Origin: Marsupella aquatica
Taxonomy: Eukaryota; Marchantiophyta
Direction of reading: 5' to 3'
NCBI GenBank assembly: GCA_973895155.1
Contig: OZ316892.1
Location: 124,001-188,000 of the forward strand
DNA: 64,000 bases
In this document: positions 32,365 to 43,297 of the stretch, piece after piece
Layout: each line of letters opens with the position of its first letter
Position numbering within the stretch: position 1 is the stretch's first letter
Notes under the pieces: generated by a model
Database searches by the model: none
The model's input: only the letters and a program-made list of their open reading frames with translations
What the model was told of the DNA's origin: nothing
Program-made: the position numbers and the translations under genes

Positions 32365-33778
32365 CTTATACATGAATTGTTTTTCATTGACTCTTACTCT
32401 CAACGTTTGTTCGTGTAGGCTTGGCCAAGCAGTTGTAGAGCCTTCCTGGATCCTGGATGCGGACAGAATCAAACAAATTCTGGCACATGACCTTGAGTAT
32501 TACAGTAAACTGATTGACCCGGGTAATTTCAAGAAGTTTGAAAGCATTCAGCTGAAAACTCGGAAGGGGTCATGGTATATGAAGAAGATGCCACAAGAAG
32601 CACTTGTTTACATTCTTTGTGAGAATAAGATAAAGTCGTACTCGCATCAATTCAAACTCGACATGGAGGCAGCGGAGGCTCAAGGGAGTCCATGGTCGGC
32701 GGACGAGATTTCAAAACGGCATGCGGCCATGATGAAAGACGCAACCAAAGATTGGGCAGTGAAGTCTTCAAAAATTACGCCCTTATTAAGTCCTAAATTT
32801 GAAGATTTCCTCAGTACATGTGCAGAAATGTATGCTGTCATAGAGAGAAACAAGAGAGAGAAGAAGCCTGACACCGTTGTATGTACAATGGACCGCACAC
32901 GATTGTTCACCGCTGTTTCTGCTCTAGACCCAAAGTTATGAAGCACTTTACTTGTGGCACATTGCAATCCTGAGCTGCGAAGACAGTTTTTTCACCCAGC
33001 AAGTGTTAACGATGATCCAGTCAAACAGTGGTGCCACACTTGGATCACTTGGAATAGTGTGGAGGGAATTGCTGCTGGCATGTTACATTCATGTCTACGT
33101 GAAGTTGAGCAAACCATGCCCGCGAATAGATTGGAAGAGTGGAATTGTAGTTCGTTTGATGATCTAGTTCAGTTTGTTACAAATGAATTCAAGAGATTTG
33201 GTGATTCCGTGAAGAATAAGTTCTTTCACACTATGTGGCCTTCAAAGTACCCTGACAAAGAAGATTACACCCAGAGAAACCAGAAGCGAGCGAAGAGGTT
33301 TGTGTATAGGTTCTACATGCACATGGAGGTAACCAAACCTGATTACTTCTGGGCATATCCTGCAACTTTTATGAAGTGGATTTCAATAAGTGAAGATGAT
33401 GCCTTGGCTGATTTGTACTCTATGTACCCCACGGAGGGCATATTTCCTCCGAGACCAATGACAAAATGGGAGAGAACTCACTGCCCCTGGTATCTAGATA
33501 CAGATAGATGGGATTCTCCTTTTGATCAAAGGGAAAAAGATGCCTTCCATAAGCTTTCAAAGTCTCAGATGCCAGCAAAACTTGTGTCCGACATGAAGCA
33601 GGGTCTACTTGACGATGTAGACAAGTCTGCCACAAACTTGCAAACTATCTGTGAAACAACTGTTGTGCATGTGGACCGGAGTCGCAAACCTCGCGCGAAA
33701 GCCAAAGCGGAGCTAGCAGCACCGAGCGAGTCTACTAAATCTGGAAAGAAGAGTAAGTATTGCTATCCATGATTTTGC

Positions 33779-33886
33779 CAGCGCCAGGCGCTGGCAAAAA
33801 ATATTCTGTTGAGGGTATTCTCTTTCTTGGTTATTAGGCTTCGGTTGCGACTTAAGTGAATTGCATTTGGTTAGCGCCAGGCGCTA
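33779..33886. repeat. Palindrome pair in intron 2 of the ParB/methyltransferase-like gene (A)
   Basis: CAGCGCCAGGCGCTG (33779-33793) and TAGCGCCAGGCGCTA (33872-33886) inside intron 33753-33942. Element B's intron 2 also has two (57147, 57218). Confidence 0.85.
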
Positions 33887-35666
33887 GCTTCTTTCAATAC
33901 TTTAAAAGTACTTATTCTAACTACGACCTGGTTATATTTTAGGAGGGAGGAAGTCTAATACGGTGGGAACGGGAGATACAAAAAAGGATGCTACACCTGA
34001 AGTTTCCAAGGCAGACACGGGAGCTCGATCGGACCCCATTACTCTAGTCGACAAAGGGAAGGTTATAGTTCCTATCGACGCCACGAGTACCAGGAAGAAA
34101 CAAAAGAGAGCTGTCGAAGGTGGACAATCTTTAAGGGAGAGTGTTACAGCTTCTGGTTTCCAACGTGAAGTTGGAAACTTCAAAACAACTGTGTCTCGCC
34201 ATTGAATGGTTGAGACAAGCCTTTCTGAATTTTTTGACTCGATGTTCAACAAGGAGGAGAAGCCCGAGTGGGTTAGTGATGTGGAGAAATGGGGAAAAGA
34301 CCTCGTTAAGTTGGGATTTAAAGAGAAGGGAGTTGTTCGGGGGGGAAAAGTAAGATCGTTTGGAGTGGATGCCGGCTTCATTTACCTACCGACCGGGTTC
34401 AAACCATCTATCATTGATAAGAAGGTTCCTAAATGGAACATTTCAGATCACTCAATGGCTAGATCTTTTTTCAAATCCATGGATCCATTTTTATTAGATG
34501 ATGGGTTCCTTGTAATTCTACACAATGGGGAGTACGATCCCATGTTGCAAGTCATTGCTGCCTGTCAGGAGTCAAGGAAATTTCAGTGTATATGCTCACA
34601 TAATGTTGTGATGTCTGACCCGATGTATGCGGCAAAGACAGACCGAGAGATGTTTACCCTCAGGCTCGACATATTTGGCCGAATTAATGGAAAATGTAAA
34701 ATTCCCAAAGACCCCAAATTTCGGCCGTTGTCCATCAGTGAGGACCCTTCGGTTACCAATTTGATCGGACTCTCTTCGCTCAAATCAAATCCATTCCCGC
34801 AAATGGAGTTTGTTGGAAATGCTCATCTGTTTGTGGGTTTTATGCAATCTGTTATAGAGCTTGTCACAAGGCCTCGTGATATTTTTATGGATTGGACTGC
34901 TAGGGCTGGAGGCTCTTACATTGCTGGCAACTTCTCTGGACGATTTGTACTCGGGATAGAACACCGGAAAGAATTTATTGAAACCGCTTCAAAGGTTTTC
35001 ATGGATTTGTTGTCTCCCAAAGAGATTGCAGTGTTACCTCCACCTGTTCCTACTACCGACAAAAAAAAGAGAGATAAGCTTCGGTCGGTTTTCAATTTTG
35101 ATTCTGATGATGAATCGAGTGAAGGTGGAGAGGAACAAGGTACAAGAAACTCCGAGGAGGAAAAGGGAGAGCGTCGTGCAGCTGCAGATGAAACCGATAG
35201 TGATGACTCTTCCGAGTAATGTTCATAAACTCGTAAGCTTCTTTCTCCATTCCCGTCAATTCATAACATTTCTTTTGTTGTTTTGGGGAAAGGCGCCTTA
35301 CAAAATGGACTTTGTTATATCAGGTCAGAGTGGAATGCAAGGAGACGATTCAAACTGCGGAGGAAGATCGCGAGACACAACGTAGAAACATCGGAAAAAC
35401 CGTTTGTTCTTCAATCCTATGCAGAGAAAGCCGCAAGGAAAGCAGAAAGTGCAAGGACACTTTGCTGGGAAAACAAAGGTCTTCGGTTACGAAGGGGTGT
35501 TGACCAAAAGTTCATTAAACATCCTTATGTTGATGACTTCTCCCGCAGCCAGTACGTAGATGATGAGGCTATGTCCACGGACAGATCCCAGAGTACAGAT
35601 TCTGGTTCCGACTCAGAATCTTCGGAACCGTGAGAAATAGTGGGTAGTTGAGGCTAAATCTTTTAG

Positions 35667-35787
35667 TAGCGCCCGGCGCTTGCAACCTCTGTATTATCTC
35701 CCTCTGCTGAGGGTCCTTTTAAATTGTTGATTTCTCTCTACTTGTTGATTACTTTTGACTTCTGTTCTTTACAAGCGCCTGGCGCTC
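35667..35787. repeat. Palindrome pair downstream of the ParB/methyltransferase-like gene (A)
   Basis: TAGCGCCCGGCGCTT (35667-35681) and AAGCGCCTGGCGCTC (35773-35787). They lie just after the stop codon, with the outermost base of the palindrome changed in each. Confidence 0.8.
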
Positions 35788-35929
35788 GCCAAATGGAATC
35801 TCTAAATGGCTGTTTAGTCTTTGTTGTTTCCTGTCAACGGTCATCGTCATTGGATACCAACTGCCATTTGGATTGTGTTCTTTAGTCAGTCGTCGGAAAA
35901 CTGTTGGGGACCATAGTTTCGGGATGATG

Positions 35930-36290
35930 ATTCCATAGTTTAGGGACCGGGCGGAAGGGACGACTATAGTTTCAGTTTAGGTTTGTTCGGGACGACGAGA
36001 GTTGGGGACGTTGATAGTTGAGGACGACGATAGTTTTGGGAGGATGATAGAACGGGACGATAGAACGGGACGATAGAATGGGAGGGGAGACTTTGTTTCG
36101 GGATGATGATAGAACGTGATGATAGAACGGGACGATAGTTCGTTTGGGAAGACTTTGTTTCGGGAAGACGATAGAACGGGACGTTAGAGCAGGGCGATAG
36201 AACGGGACGATACCTATTACCAAGGCAAAGATAGTTTCAGGAGGCAATAGAATGGGACGATGATAGTTTGATGGTCGTTTCGGAATGGTA
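35930..36290 (+). repeat. GGGACGATAGAAC minisatellite
   Basis: Irregular tandem copies of a 12-13 bp unit (GGGACGATAGAAC and variants such as GGGATGATGATAG) fill most of this stretch of element A. There is no coding potential. Confidence 0.75.
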
Positions 36291-36489
36291 GTGTACGCGG
36301 ACCTTTATCTGGCGTCTTAGTCTTCGCGGACCTTTCTTTGACCTTTGTCGGCTATAGCACTCGCGGACGACGTTCTTACGGGAGGAGAGTTTACATATTA
36401 GATCGGGATCTTTGAAACATGGCGAGTCAGTATGAGCCAATGGATTGGGAGGCAGTGTAGTTTGCCATAGAGAACCAAAAATCACATTT

Positions 36490-38240
36490 TAAAGTCTCTA
36501 AACTCGGTATTCGTTCCCTTTAAGAACAAGATGGGGTTGGTTTGATGTAATAAACTAAAAACAAAGCTTTAAGCTCTTGTGTCACACATAGTAATCAATC
36601 TTGACTACTTTAATCAGGTACTTTGAAGATCGCTCCACAGCGGTGAGTAGTTTTTGATGATAACTCAACATCAGATAACCTTCAATTAAGCAAAAGATTG
36701 CAATTAACAAAACACAAGGAAAAATCTCTCAGAGTATGCTTAAGGGAGTCTGGAATAGACCAAGGTTACTCCTTAGACATAAGTAATAATGGAATGACTT
36801 TAAGGGAATCCAAATCCACACGGCTTTTCAGATCTAAACTGCATACTAGAGTATCCTTTTAAAATGCCGGCAACATGTCTTGACCTTTCTTCCTAAGTGA
36901 TACTTAGTCAAGATCTAAAAGGATAAATACTTCAGCATTTAGATGGTACTAAGCAACATGAAGGTGGAAACATCATTTCCAATGCAACTTAAACTCAATG
37001 AGTTAACTCTAAGAACTTGTGAGATTACAATGTGTCACCAAAGCGGAATCTGACATTATAATTCACGAGATTCATAACTGAGGTTTTACTTCAAGTATTT
37101 GGGTTCCAAAATACAAGAAGGAGGTAAGTCTCTCCAAATGTTAAACCTGATCTCGAACTCATAGATTCATGATCAACTAGTTTAACACAAGGGAGAGGCA
37201 AAACTGCAAAACTTAACCATCTCTCTACACTAGGGGAAGAGGTATAAATAGTGATGAACTACAGAATAAGAGGTCACAGGGTCGAAGAGACATGCCTCTT
37301 CATACCCCTCAAAATTTTAAAATGGCGATTCAGTAAGTGAAAAGCCGGAAAAAATGGCTAAGTATGAACTCTTAAACTCTTAAAAACTTAAACTCTTAAA
37401 AACGTAAAAACTTAAACTCTTAAACTCTTAATTTCGGTATACTAAAAATTGAGTAGATTCAACTATTTTTAACTTTCTACTCCTGGTTCGGAAAACTCTG
37501 AAATTTTTCCAGTAGGGTTTCCTAGGTACAGACTACAGCCTAAAGAAGTATGACAGCTTCTAAAGCTCTAGAACACATTTCTAAAAATCAGATAAGATGC
37601 ACTACTCTAAAAACTAACTAAGAACACTTAGAGACTTCTTCAAGCTTGCTGTCGGATGTCCTCTGGTTCTAGTAACTCCACAAGGGTAACAATTCGGTTC
37701 TGGGTAACCTCTATCAGCTTAGCTTGGCGTGGGGATCCTCTGGAGTATGGTAGGCACCTCAGTTGTCTCTCAGGATACATCAAAGGCATTCTCTTCATCA
37801 AATAACAGGAATCTATACGAAGAGCTTCTCTGTACATCCCGATCACATCATAGTTGTTGCAGGTGGCAGCATATACTTGGGGATAGTGATGCAGAAACTC
37901 ATCACTATTCATCATCCTGGAATAGAAGGGTCGAAGTCTCCATTTGACATCTCTGAAATACCGGTTGAAGCTGGGCAGAGTTTGAGAGGTAAGGTGGAAG
38001 AGAAGTCAGTAATGAGCGCCTATGTCTTGCATTCCTTCCCTTTCAAGGTGAGCTCTTCATCCGTTGTGGAGTCCCGTTGAACTAGTTGTAAGATGTCACG
38101 ATCACAGAGTCGCCAAATCTTAAGGTGTAACTCGTAAAGCAGTGAACTAGTAAACTCGTAAACTGAGTTTACTCGTAACTTAGGAACTTAGTAACTTTGA
38201 ATGCTGTTTTAGTTACAGTTAGCAATAATTGCAGTCTAAA
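36490..38240 (-). mobile_element. Retroelement fragment inserted in element A
   Basis: It shares landmarks in the same order with 44430-45440: AAACTCGGT(A/G)TTCGTTCCC, then AAAATGCCGGCAACATGT, then AGAGACATGCCTCTTCAT. It has a 91-codon minus-strand frame (37915-37640) and an (AAACTCTT)-type repeat near 37375-37430. It interrupts A between the ParB/methyltransferase-like gene and the small third gene. Element B has no equivalent DNA at this point, so it is an insertion. Exact ends and target duplication were not found. The family is unknown. Confidence 0.5.
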
Positions 38241-38368
38241 CACCGTAAAAAAATTTAAAAATTTTCAGTTTCTTCATGCTTTTGGAATTACCCACTACTT
38301 ACAGGCAGCTTTTCATCCTCTCTCGTGTGCGTCCGGAAGAGAGCCATTTCAGCTCTTTTGAATCGCGG

Positions 38369-38632
38369 ATGGAGACTGAAGAAACTGAAACTTCCACTTT
38401 TCGGAACCGTCATGCTCTCCCGTATGATGAGGCTATTAGTCCTGGAGAGAAGAACATCCCTTGGATTGTCGATTCCCCTGCGCCTCCGTTCTCTAGTCGG
38501 TTTTCGTCTCACCCGGGAGTTCTTGTTGATGGTGTACTCCCAATCGATCGAAGAGTACAAGAAATGTTCGGGCGAGTTGATTTTAAGGACAGTAATATTC
38601 CTAATGAACATTTTACGAGGGTTGTTCATTGA
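38369..38632 (+). CDS. Small third gene of element A, function unknown
   Basis: An 87-codon frame from ATG 38369, open further upstream to about 38276. It contains SPAPPFSSRF and GRVDFKDSNIPN. Element B has the related sequence SPPRSFRERF and GRVGFSDSNIPN in the same place (about 59750-59910), so it is conserved between copies and likely a real protein of the family. It is hydrophilic, with no signal peptide, membrane segment or motif I can name. Sequence similarity may extend past the stop in another frame (to about 38708), so the end may be damaged. A spliced upstream exon is possible, because TTACAG precedes the frame near 38303. Confidence 0.5.
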   Translation: METEETETSTFRNRHALPYDEAISPGEKNIPWIVDSPAPPFSSRFSSHPGVLVDGVLPIDRRVQEMFGRVDFKDSNIPNEHFTRVVH

Positions 38633-38766
38633 GGACCTTCAGAGGGATACGTTCGTTTGCGTGGTCTCGGCTTCAAGAAAGATCGGCGGAGAGAAGAAGC
38701 AAGAGTAGATGATGATTGAAACTCGGAAAGCTAGATGGAAATTTTGTTTTGCTGATCGCTTTAAGC

Positions 38767-39006
38767 TAGCGTCGGGCGCTGCTAAAGTTTTCTGGATTTT
38801 GTGGCATTGAAGTCGACCTCAGCTCTAGCGTTAGGGTTTTCCCGGTTGTCTACTATTTAGGTTTTGGCTAGCGCCGGGCGCTATTGAAACGACAACGGAT
38901 TTTGTGGGAGGGAATGGATCTTGACTATGTTGTCTGGGTTTGGACGCATCTTGTCTCCAAGAAACGACTAGTTTTCTAGTTAGTTTTTGGCTAGCGCCGA
39001 GCGTTG
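38767..39006. repeat. Three palindromes near the right end of element A
   Basis: TAGCGTCGGGCGCTG (38767-38781), TAGCGCCGGGCGCTA (38869-38883) and TAGCGCCGAGCGTTG (38992-39006), spaced 102 and 123 bp, in non-coding DNA after the third gene. Confidence 0.85.
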
Positions 39007-39344
39007 TTCATGTATTAGTCAAAAACCTCCGACGGTGTTGACCGTGACTTCATGGATGGGATTTTTAGGCCAGATTGTTGATGTTGATAACTGCATTTTA
39101 TCACTTAAGCTGAGCGCATTTTCTATTTTGCGATAATATATGCGAATGTTTTTTCCGGCCTTTCTTTTCTACTTGTATTTGTCTTGGTTTTTGTGTATCT
39201 CAATTGGCAGCCATCTTTTATGTTTCAAAAAATTGTTTCCGTGTTGTTCTTTTATTTATCACGAGGGTTTGGTGGTTTTGTTTTCTATTCTTGTACTTTC
39301 AACTGGAGATTTTGAGACCTTTTTTTAAGATCACTGTTCACGAC

Positions 39345-39440
39345 CATCCAAACACTGTTCACTGGTAACAGCTCCTTTTAACTGGTACCAGAATCTGTTT
39401 CCTGTTACTGTTATCTGTTTGCTGTCGTTTGTAAATTCCC
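39345..39440 (-). repeat. Right terminal/subterminal repeat of element A
   Basis: CTGGTAACAG (39361), CTGGTACCAG (39381), then CTGTTTCCTGTTACTGTTAT and CTGTTTGCTGTC, and the tip ending AATTCCC at 39440. It is complementary in design to the left end at 26124-26240 and is followed by CCTTTCAGA (39441-39449). Confidence 0.75.
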
Positions 39441-39449
39441 CCTTTCAGA

Positions 39450-39780
39450 TATGTTAGACTCCTTGCATGGCCTCTGTGAAGCCTCGGGTCCCAGTAGAAA
39501 ACATACTAGATTACTGCGAGTCAAAGAATTAGTCCGTCAGGAATGTCTTAGGTGGGTTACTCGTCCAGACGCATGGCTTTTTAGTAGAAGCAATACTTGT
39601 TTATGCATTCTACTTTAGTTGGCTAGGAACACTTCTTTGTGCCTTTGCACTTAGGTGCTCATTATGGCCTCACCTGGGTCACACTATGCTGCCCACGCTT
39701 ATGTTGCCCTGTTGGGCCCCCCTTCCCGTGGGTTTTCGCGGGTTTCATTTTTATTTCAAAAAGAAAAAAGAAAGAAAAAA
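39450..39780 (+). other. LINE 3' end: ORF2 tail, UTR and A-rich tail
   Basis: After element A, ORF2 codons run in frame to TAG at 39616-39618. A 3' UTR follows, then an A-rich tail (CAAAAAGAAAAAAGAAAGAA and more A) that meets the target duplication at 39781. Confidence 0.75.
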
Positions 39781-39869
39781 AATGCTGGCGAAAGAAGTCC
39801 TCACAAGAGCAACAAGGGAATACGCAAATCTGTACCCAATAAGTGTTTGTCGTCCTTAGATGAGCGTGT

Positions 39870-42800
39870 GTTTGGATGAGTGATCGTTTCCCATATGAGT
39901 TCCCCAAGGAAACGTCCAATTTTGTGATAAGAGTCATCATTTCCTTCGCAGCAGATTTGATCCTTCTATGGTATTCCTGAGTAAGATTTGATCTGGGGTT
40001 CATTGGGCGCCCATTCCTAGTTTGAACAGGGATGTTGATTTGTGCCATATTGGTCTTCTCAAGAAAAACATCAATATTGATTCTCAAGTCAAAAGGCGTA
40101 GGGTTGGCAGGCATGCTTTGGTGGTGTTGTCTGGAGATTGCAACACCCTATTCTTCCAGGAAACGTAACTCCAAGTTTGACAAATGTGTTCCTTTTAGTA
40201 TTGGCAAGGAAATTGGATAAGGAGGTAGGTTAGCGATGCCTTGACGTGGGCGGCTTTTCCAACAACTGCCATTGGGGCAAAACCACACAAACTCGGCATG
40301 AGGTTCACTCCTGAACAGGCGATGTCCCTTCGCAACAATTCCGATCACACCAGCATTAGAAGGATATCCAACCTTCTTAATCCGGTTTTGACACTCATCA
40401 CGATCGCATCTACTTGACAATGTCCCGTTACACTAAGGACCAGGCCCGAGTCTTGAAATTCGACGAAGATGCCAAGACCCAGGTTCAACGTCCAACTCCA
40501 AAAGTGACGTGTCAGGGAGGACTGGAGTTTGGTCCAAAGAGATTTCTGGTAATGTGGAAGATTCCTCACCTGGACCAGAAGCAGATGCGTCCGGCATGTC
40601 ACTCAGGCCCTCACTCCCAGTCAAATTGATCGGTGTCTCAGGAACACTTGGTGGAATATGAGAAAACTGAGTCGAGTTCAGATTTCTCCGTTTCAAACCC
40701 CGTGTATTCGGTGTTGTTATCAGAATGGTGTCATGACAATGGGAGTCTTGTGCCAAACATTCCCTATCGCTGGACCTTTTCTTTTGATAGATTTGGTTAC
40801 AAAATCACCGTTCAATGGAGTACTCCTCTCCAAATCAAATCCCGCCGCATTAGCTAGTACGTAGCAAATTAGAAGCCTCTTCGCACAATCGAGGGGATCC
40901 AGCCAGGTCTGTTGAACGGAAAGCTAGTTCAAATACCGTAGGACTTGTCCTCTATGTAACCCATCCCGATAGGCAGTATAAGTAGCAATTTGAGAGATTG
41001 CACGATTGTGGTCAATTTTACAACCCTCGAATAATCCGACAATTTTCTTCCCTTGCCAAGCTTTCATGATACCATGAACTGCCTCAGATAAAATGCAATT
41101 AGGAATCATCCCTCCTTCTTGTGCACTTTTGCTCTGCAGGACGGCCAGAGTTTGTCAAATCTCAAAATCTATATTTGGAAGATATGTTGATATTCTTCAA
41201 CAATATGTATGAATTAAAGGTAGCGCCAGGCGCTAGTATGGAAGTGTCTATTCAGTAAGTGAAAAAACAGTGATACTTACAAGTCAAATAAATTTTCCCC
41301 ACTGCCGCCATCTTACAACCCACCAAGAGATCCATCCCTACAGCATCCGAAGCTTCCCGAGAATGCAATTGCCAGATCTCCACCACAAATCAATTTCTCG
41401 GGAAATCCTGTAAGCTTCGACAAACATTGATGCATTTATGAGCTTATCCCAGAGGAGGCGATGCTCAGAACGTTTGTCTTCAAGCACTCCTTCGATAGAA
41501 TGGCGGTGCAAAGATTGGTAAAAATGAAAAGCATTCAATCTCTCTTTCTCCGGATTTGGATGGCCCCCAAAGAAAACGTCTCTGACCGCACGCCACCCCG
41601 CTGAGCATTATCAACCATGAATCCATGAATTTGAACATCATCTACCCCATTTTCTAAAGCGACCTCGATCATTAATCTCCATGCTTTCTCAAGAGATTCA
41701 ATGTCCTCCGCTTTCAGCTCCCACGTAAATATTGTACATAAAGCTCGATAGTTCTGGTCATAAACATGGGCGCTAAAAGTACTCCAATCTTTCGACATTT
41801 GTTTCATGACATCAAAACTCAACCACGCACCTTCAAGGGGTCCACCCTTTTTCATTTGTCGCAACAAATCTACTCTAGATCCATGCCCTTTGATCGTCAT
41901 TTTGAAAATATGAGCTCGGTCCTCCTTAGAGCCTTGCCCTGGAAGTAGATACCTTTGAACAAATGGGAACCTGACATTCTTTTGCATCCAAACCAGATAT
42001 TCGAGGTCTTCTTGCCCGGCCTGATCTTTCCTGACACTCTTAAACAAGGCAGAGAACTTCTACGCAGTTGAAACAAGCATAAGTGATTGCCAAATCTCAC
42101 TCTCTTCCATCTTCAAGATGTCATCGATAGATTCATCTAGTGCATCCTTAAGAGATCCAGTGATCGCATTTTTCAAAACACTAGGCAAGGAAGAAGGATT
42201 CTTCAAATGATCTTTCTGAATCTCTTCGACCGCTATCATCTCCGAACTTCTAGACCAGACCTTTTGACACAGATGGTTATGGACACCCATATGCACTGCA
42301 AGGCGTGACATAAGCTGCATTGTTGCCAAATCCAGGAGAACTTGTGGGTACATGTAAAACATTTTTGCGGAACAGGAGTCCAAACAGAACGGAAGTTGAA
42401 GACAATACCAACAAACAATCCCTCCTGAATCAATCAACTTTCCTGGACAATGTTGGCCTCCCAACTTGGGGGTCCCTTCCCACGAAATACAATTCCAACC
42501 ATTTGTTCTGGTATAAAACTCACCTGATTTGTTTTGGCATTCAAGTGATCCGCTACAGCTGACTCCCACATCTTCTTCAGCAAAACATTCACAGAAGTAG
42601 GAAGAATTCGAGTCCAGAGATAGCAATCCTTCGAACGGTCCATGTTAAGGAGACGCTTCCCCTTTGAACCCACACAATCGACAGGCGGAAGCTCAAATAT
42701 GACATTGTCGTTGTAAGTTTTGGGAAGAAATTCTACTTGCTTGTGCTTGAAAGTCTCTGATTGTACAAATCGAGATAGCTCACTTTGACTAGTCGATTTC

Positions 42801-43297
42801 AGAAGGGCGTCTAACGCGCTCCTTCTATAAACTATAGGAAGAGAAGGAGATTTAAGAAGCTTGTCACCTCCACTATCTTTCGTTGAGGTACTACATTGAT
42901 GCATTGGAAATGAATTCTTTAACAAATAACATTCTTTGCGCTTGATGTTCCTAACATCAATCGGCAATTGAGAGACAGGGAAAGAGTCATTGCCATCAGA
43001 CGTGAGGTCAATGACCTCTGTTGGTGCATCCCCCGTCTCTAGTTTCACTACTTTTCCTCAGAGGAAAAGCGTGTACTCGACACCGCAGTGCAGTTCCCAC
43101 CATTTTTTACCAAAAATATAAAAATAATTCACTACCCCCTTGGCAGCTGTCCCTAAGCTTTCAATGTCTTTTCTCCTAACATCAAACCTTCCGCAAAGAT
43201 AATCTTCACTAACACGCTGATTACCATCTTCGTTAGTCATAGGAACGCTAATCACGTCTCCCATTTCAGGACATTTTACCCTAATAACCCGTGACAT
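39870..43297 (-). pseudogene. Element B transposase, MULE-like DDE protein (multiply broken)
   Basis: Homologue of the element A transposase at every landmark. Start MSRVIRV at 43297. YLCGRFD occurs near the N-terminus, as in A. A zinc-binding region contains CQNKSG, CWYCLQLPFCLDSC and HMGVHNH. GAWLSFDVM holds the first Asp and HGFMVDNAQ the second. In exon 2, SEAVHGIMK holds the Glu. Exon 1 ends at donor GTAAGT (41280). The intron is 41280-41134 and exon 2 starts at 41133. Damage: frameshifts near 43050, 42060 and 41600, a CGA-to-TGA-type stop near 41290 (FI*L where A has FIRV), and more shifts in exon 2. The C-terminal end is unclear, because the stop codon used in A is not conserved. The LINE inserted just downstream in its 3' flank. 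Confidence 0.75.
41221..41235. repeat. Palindrome in the element B transposase intron
   Basis: TAGCGCCAGGCGCTA, a perfect 7-bp-arm palindrome, inside intron 41134-41280. The element A intron has two. Confidence 0.85.

Larger units (their letters stand above)
31729..35633 (+). pseudogene. Element A ParB-like/DNA-methyltransferase-like fusion gene (four exons, two stops)
   Basis: Exons 31729-32294, 32419-33752, 33943-35215 and 35324-35633, all GT/AG. The joined length is an exact codon multiple (1160 aa). Start MDNV aligns with MENL in B. Residues ~40-180 are ParB-like: a conserved Arg, an EKLKDSF helix, then VFDGNHRLYSW (D~140). A long middle has no recognised fold. Residues ~800-980 resemble a beta-class N6/N4 DNA methyltransferase: DGFLVILHN, then DIFMDWTARAGGSYIAG (D~950, motif I-like) and GRFVLGIEHRKEF. 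The catalytic (D/N/S)PP(Y/W/F) motif is not seen; VDAGFIYLPTG occupies that place and is conserved in B. The C-terminus is acidic, then basic (SEWNARRRFKLRRK), then Ser/Asp-rich. TGA at 32939-32941 and 34203-34205 break it. A DNA-binding or modifying role for the element is inferred. Confidence 0.75.
26124..39440. mobile_element. Element A: MULE-like transposon with transposase and ParB/methyltransferase-like genes
   Basis: The left end is GGGTATGATAGCCATGACAG, then AAAACAGAAAACCTGTTACC. The right end, read inward, is GGGAATTTACAAACGACAGC, then AAACAGATAACAGTAACAGG. A perfect 9-bp target duplication CCTTTCAGA lies at 26115-26123 and 39441-39449, as in Mutator-like elements. Inside are a minus-strand transposase gene (30582-27084), a divergent plus-strand four-exon gene (31729-35633), a small third gene (38369 onward) and 16 palindromes. 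A retroelement fragment (about 36490-38240) sits between the last two genes. The layout matches element B, in the same orientation. Both large genes contain stops or frameshifts, so A is no longer autonomous. Confidence 0.88.
21961..39618 (+). pseudogene. LINE ORF2: endonuclease-reverse transcriptase, disrupted
   Basis: The endonuclease (from ATG 21961) has SWNVCG, LQEVK, VSVYAPN, GDFNM, LDRFY and SDHDPI. The frame is lost near 23410, where KAPGP is followed by a small deletion. RT resumes with WRPLTMLNTIYK, QTGFIPGRHI and LDFEKAFDRV (23502 onward). A MITE-like insert splits the RGVRQGCPLSP motif (23949-24337), followed by the FADD catalytic motif near 24486. The C-terminal zf-RVT region (GRLFLWRLAAQGL, CLLCTNVLETIPHLFFTC) lies at about 25745-25900, then WTLWLARNEQLF (26045). 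Element A interrupts at 26123. The frame resumes after it and ends at 39616-39618. It nicks DNA and primes reverse transcription of LINE RNA. This copy cannot do so. Confidence 0.88.
19223..39780 (+). mobile_element. L1-like LINE inserted in element B, itself split by element A
   Basis: It is flanked by a 15-bp target duplication, AATGCYGGCGAARGA (19208-19222 and 39781-39795), differing by two transitions. The inserted DNA has a 5' leader, ORF1 with a CCHC knuckle, ORF2 (endonuclease, reverse transcriptase, zf-RVT) and an A-rich tail (39755-39780). Element A (26124-39440) occupies its 3' part. When A and one 9-bp repeat are removed conceptually, ORF2 continues open to a TAG at 39616-39618. 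Without A and the MITE-like insert the LINE is about 6.9 kb, a normal full length. It is dead: several frameshifts and stops in both ORFs. Confidence 0.88.

Noticed and set aside
34590-34650. SDPMYA as the methyltransferase catalytic DPPY motif
   Set aside because: Element B has GAPMYM at this point, so the Asp is not conserved. It also lies after the helix expected to follow motif IV.
31729-35633. Bacterial restriction-modification or phage origin by contamination
   Set aside because: The gene has spliceosomal introns with conserved positions in three copies, lies within a transposon with eukaryotic-type transposase, and is surrounded by plant retroelements.
39655-39879. Plus-strand ORF across the LINE tail and element B junction
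   Set aside because: It spans two unrelated sequences joined by the LINE insertion and includes the A-rich tail, so it is not a gene.
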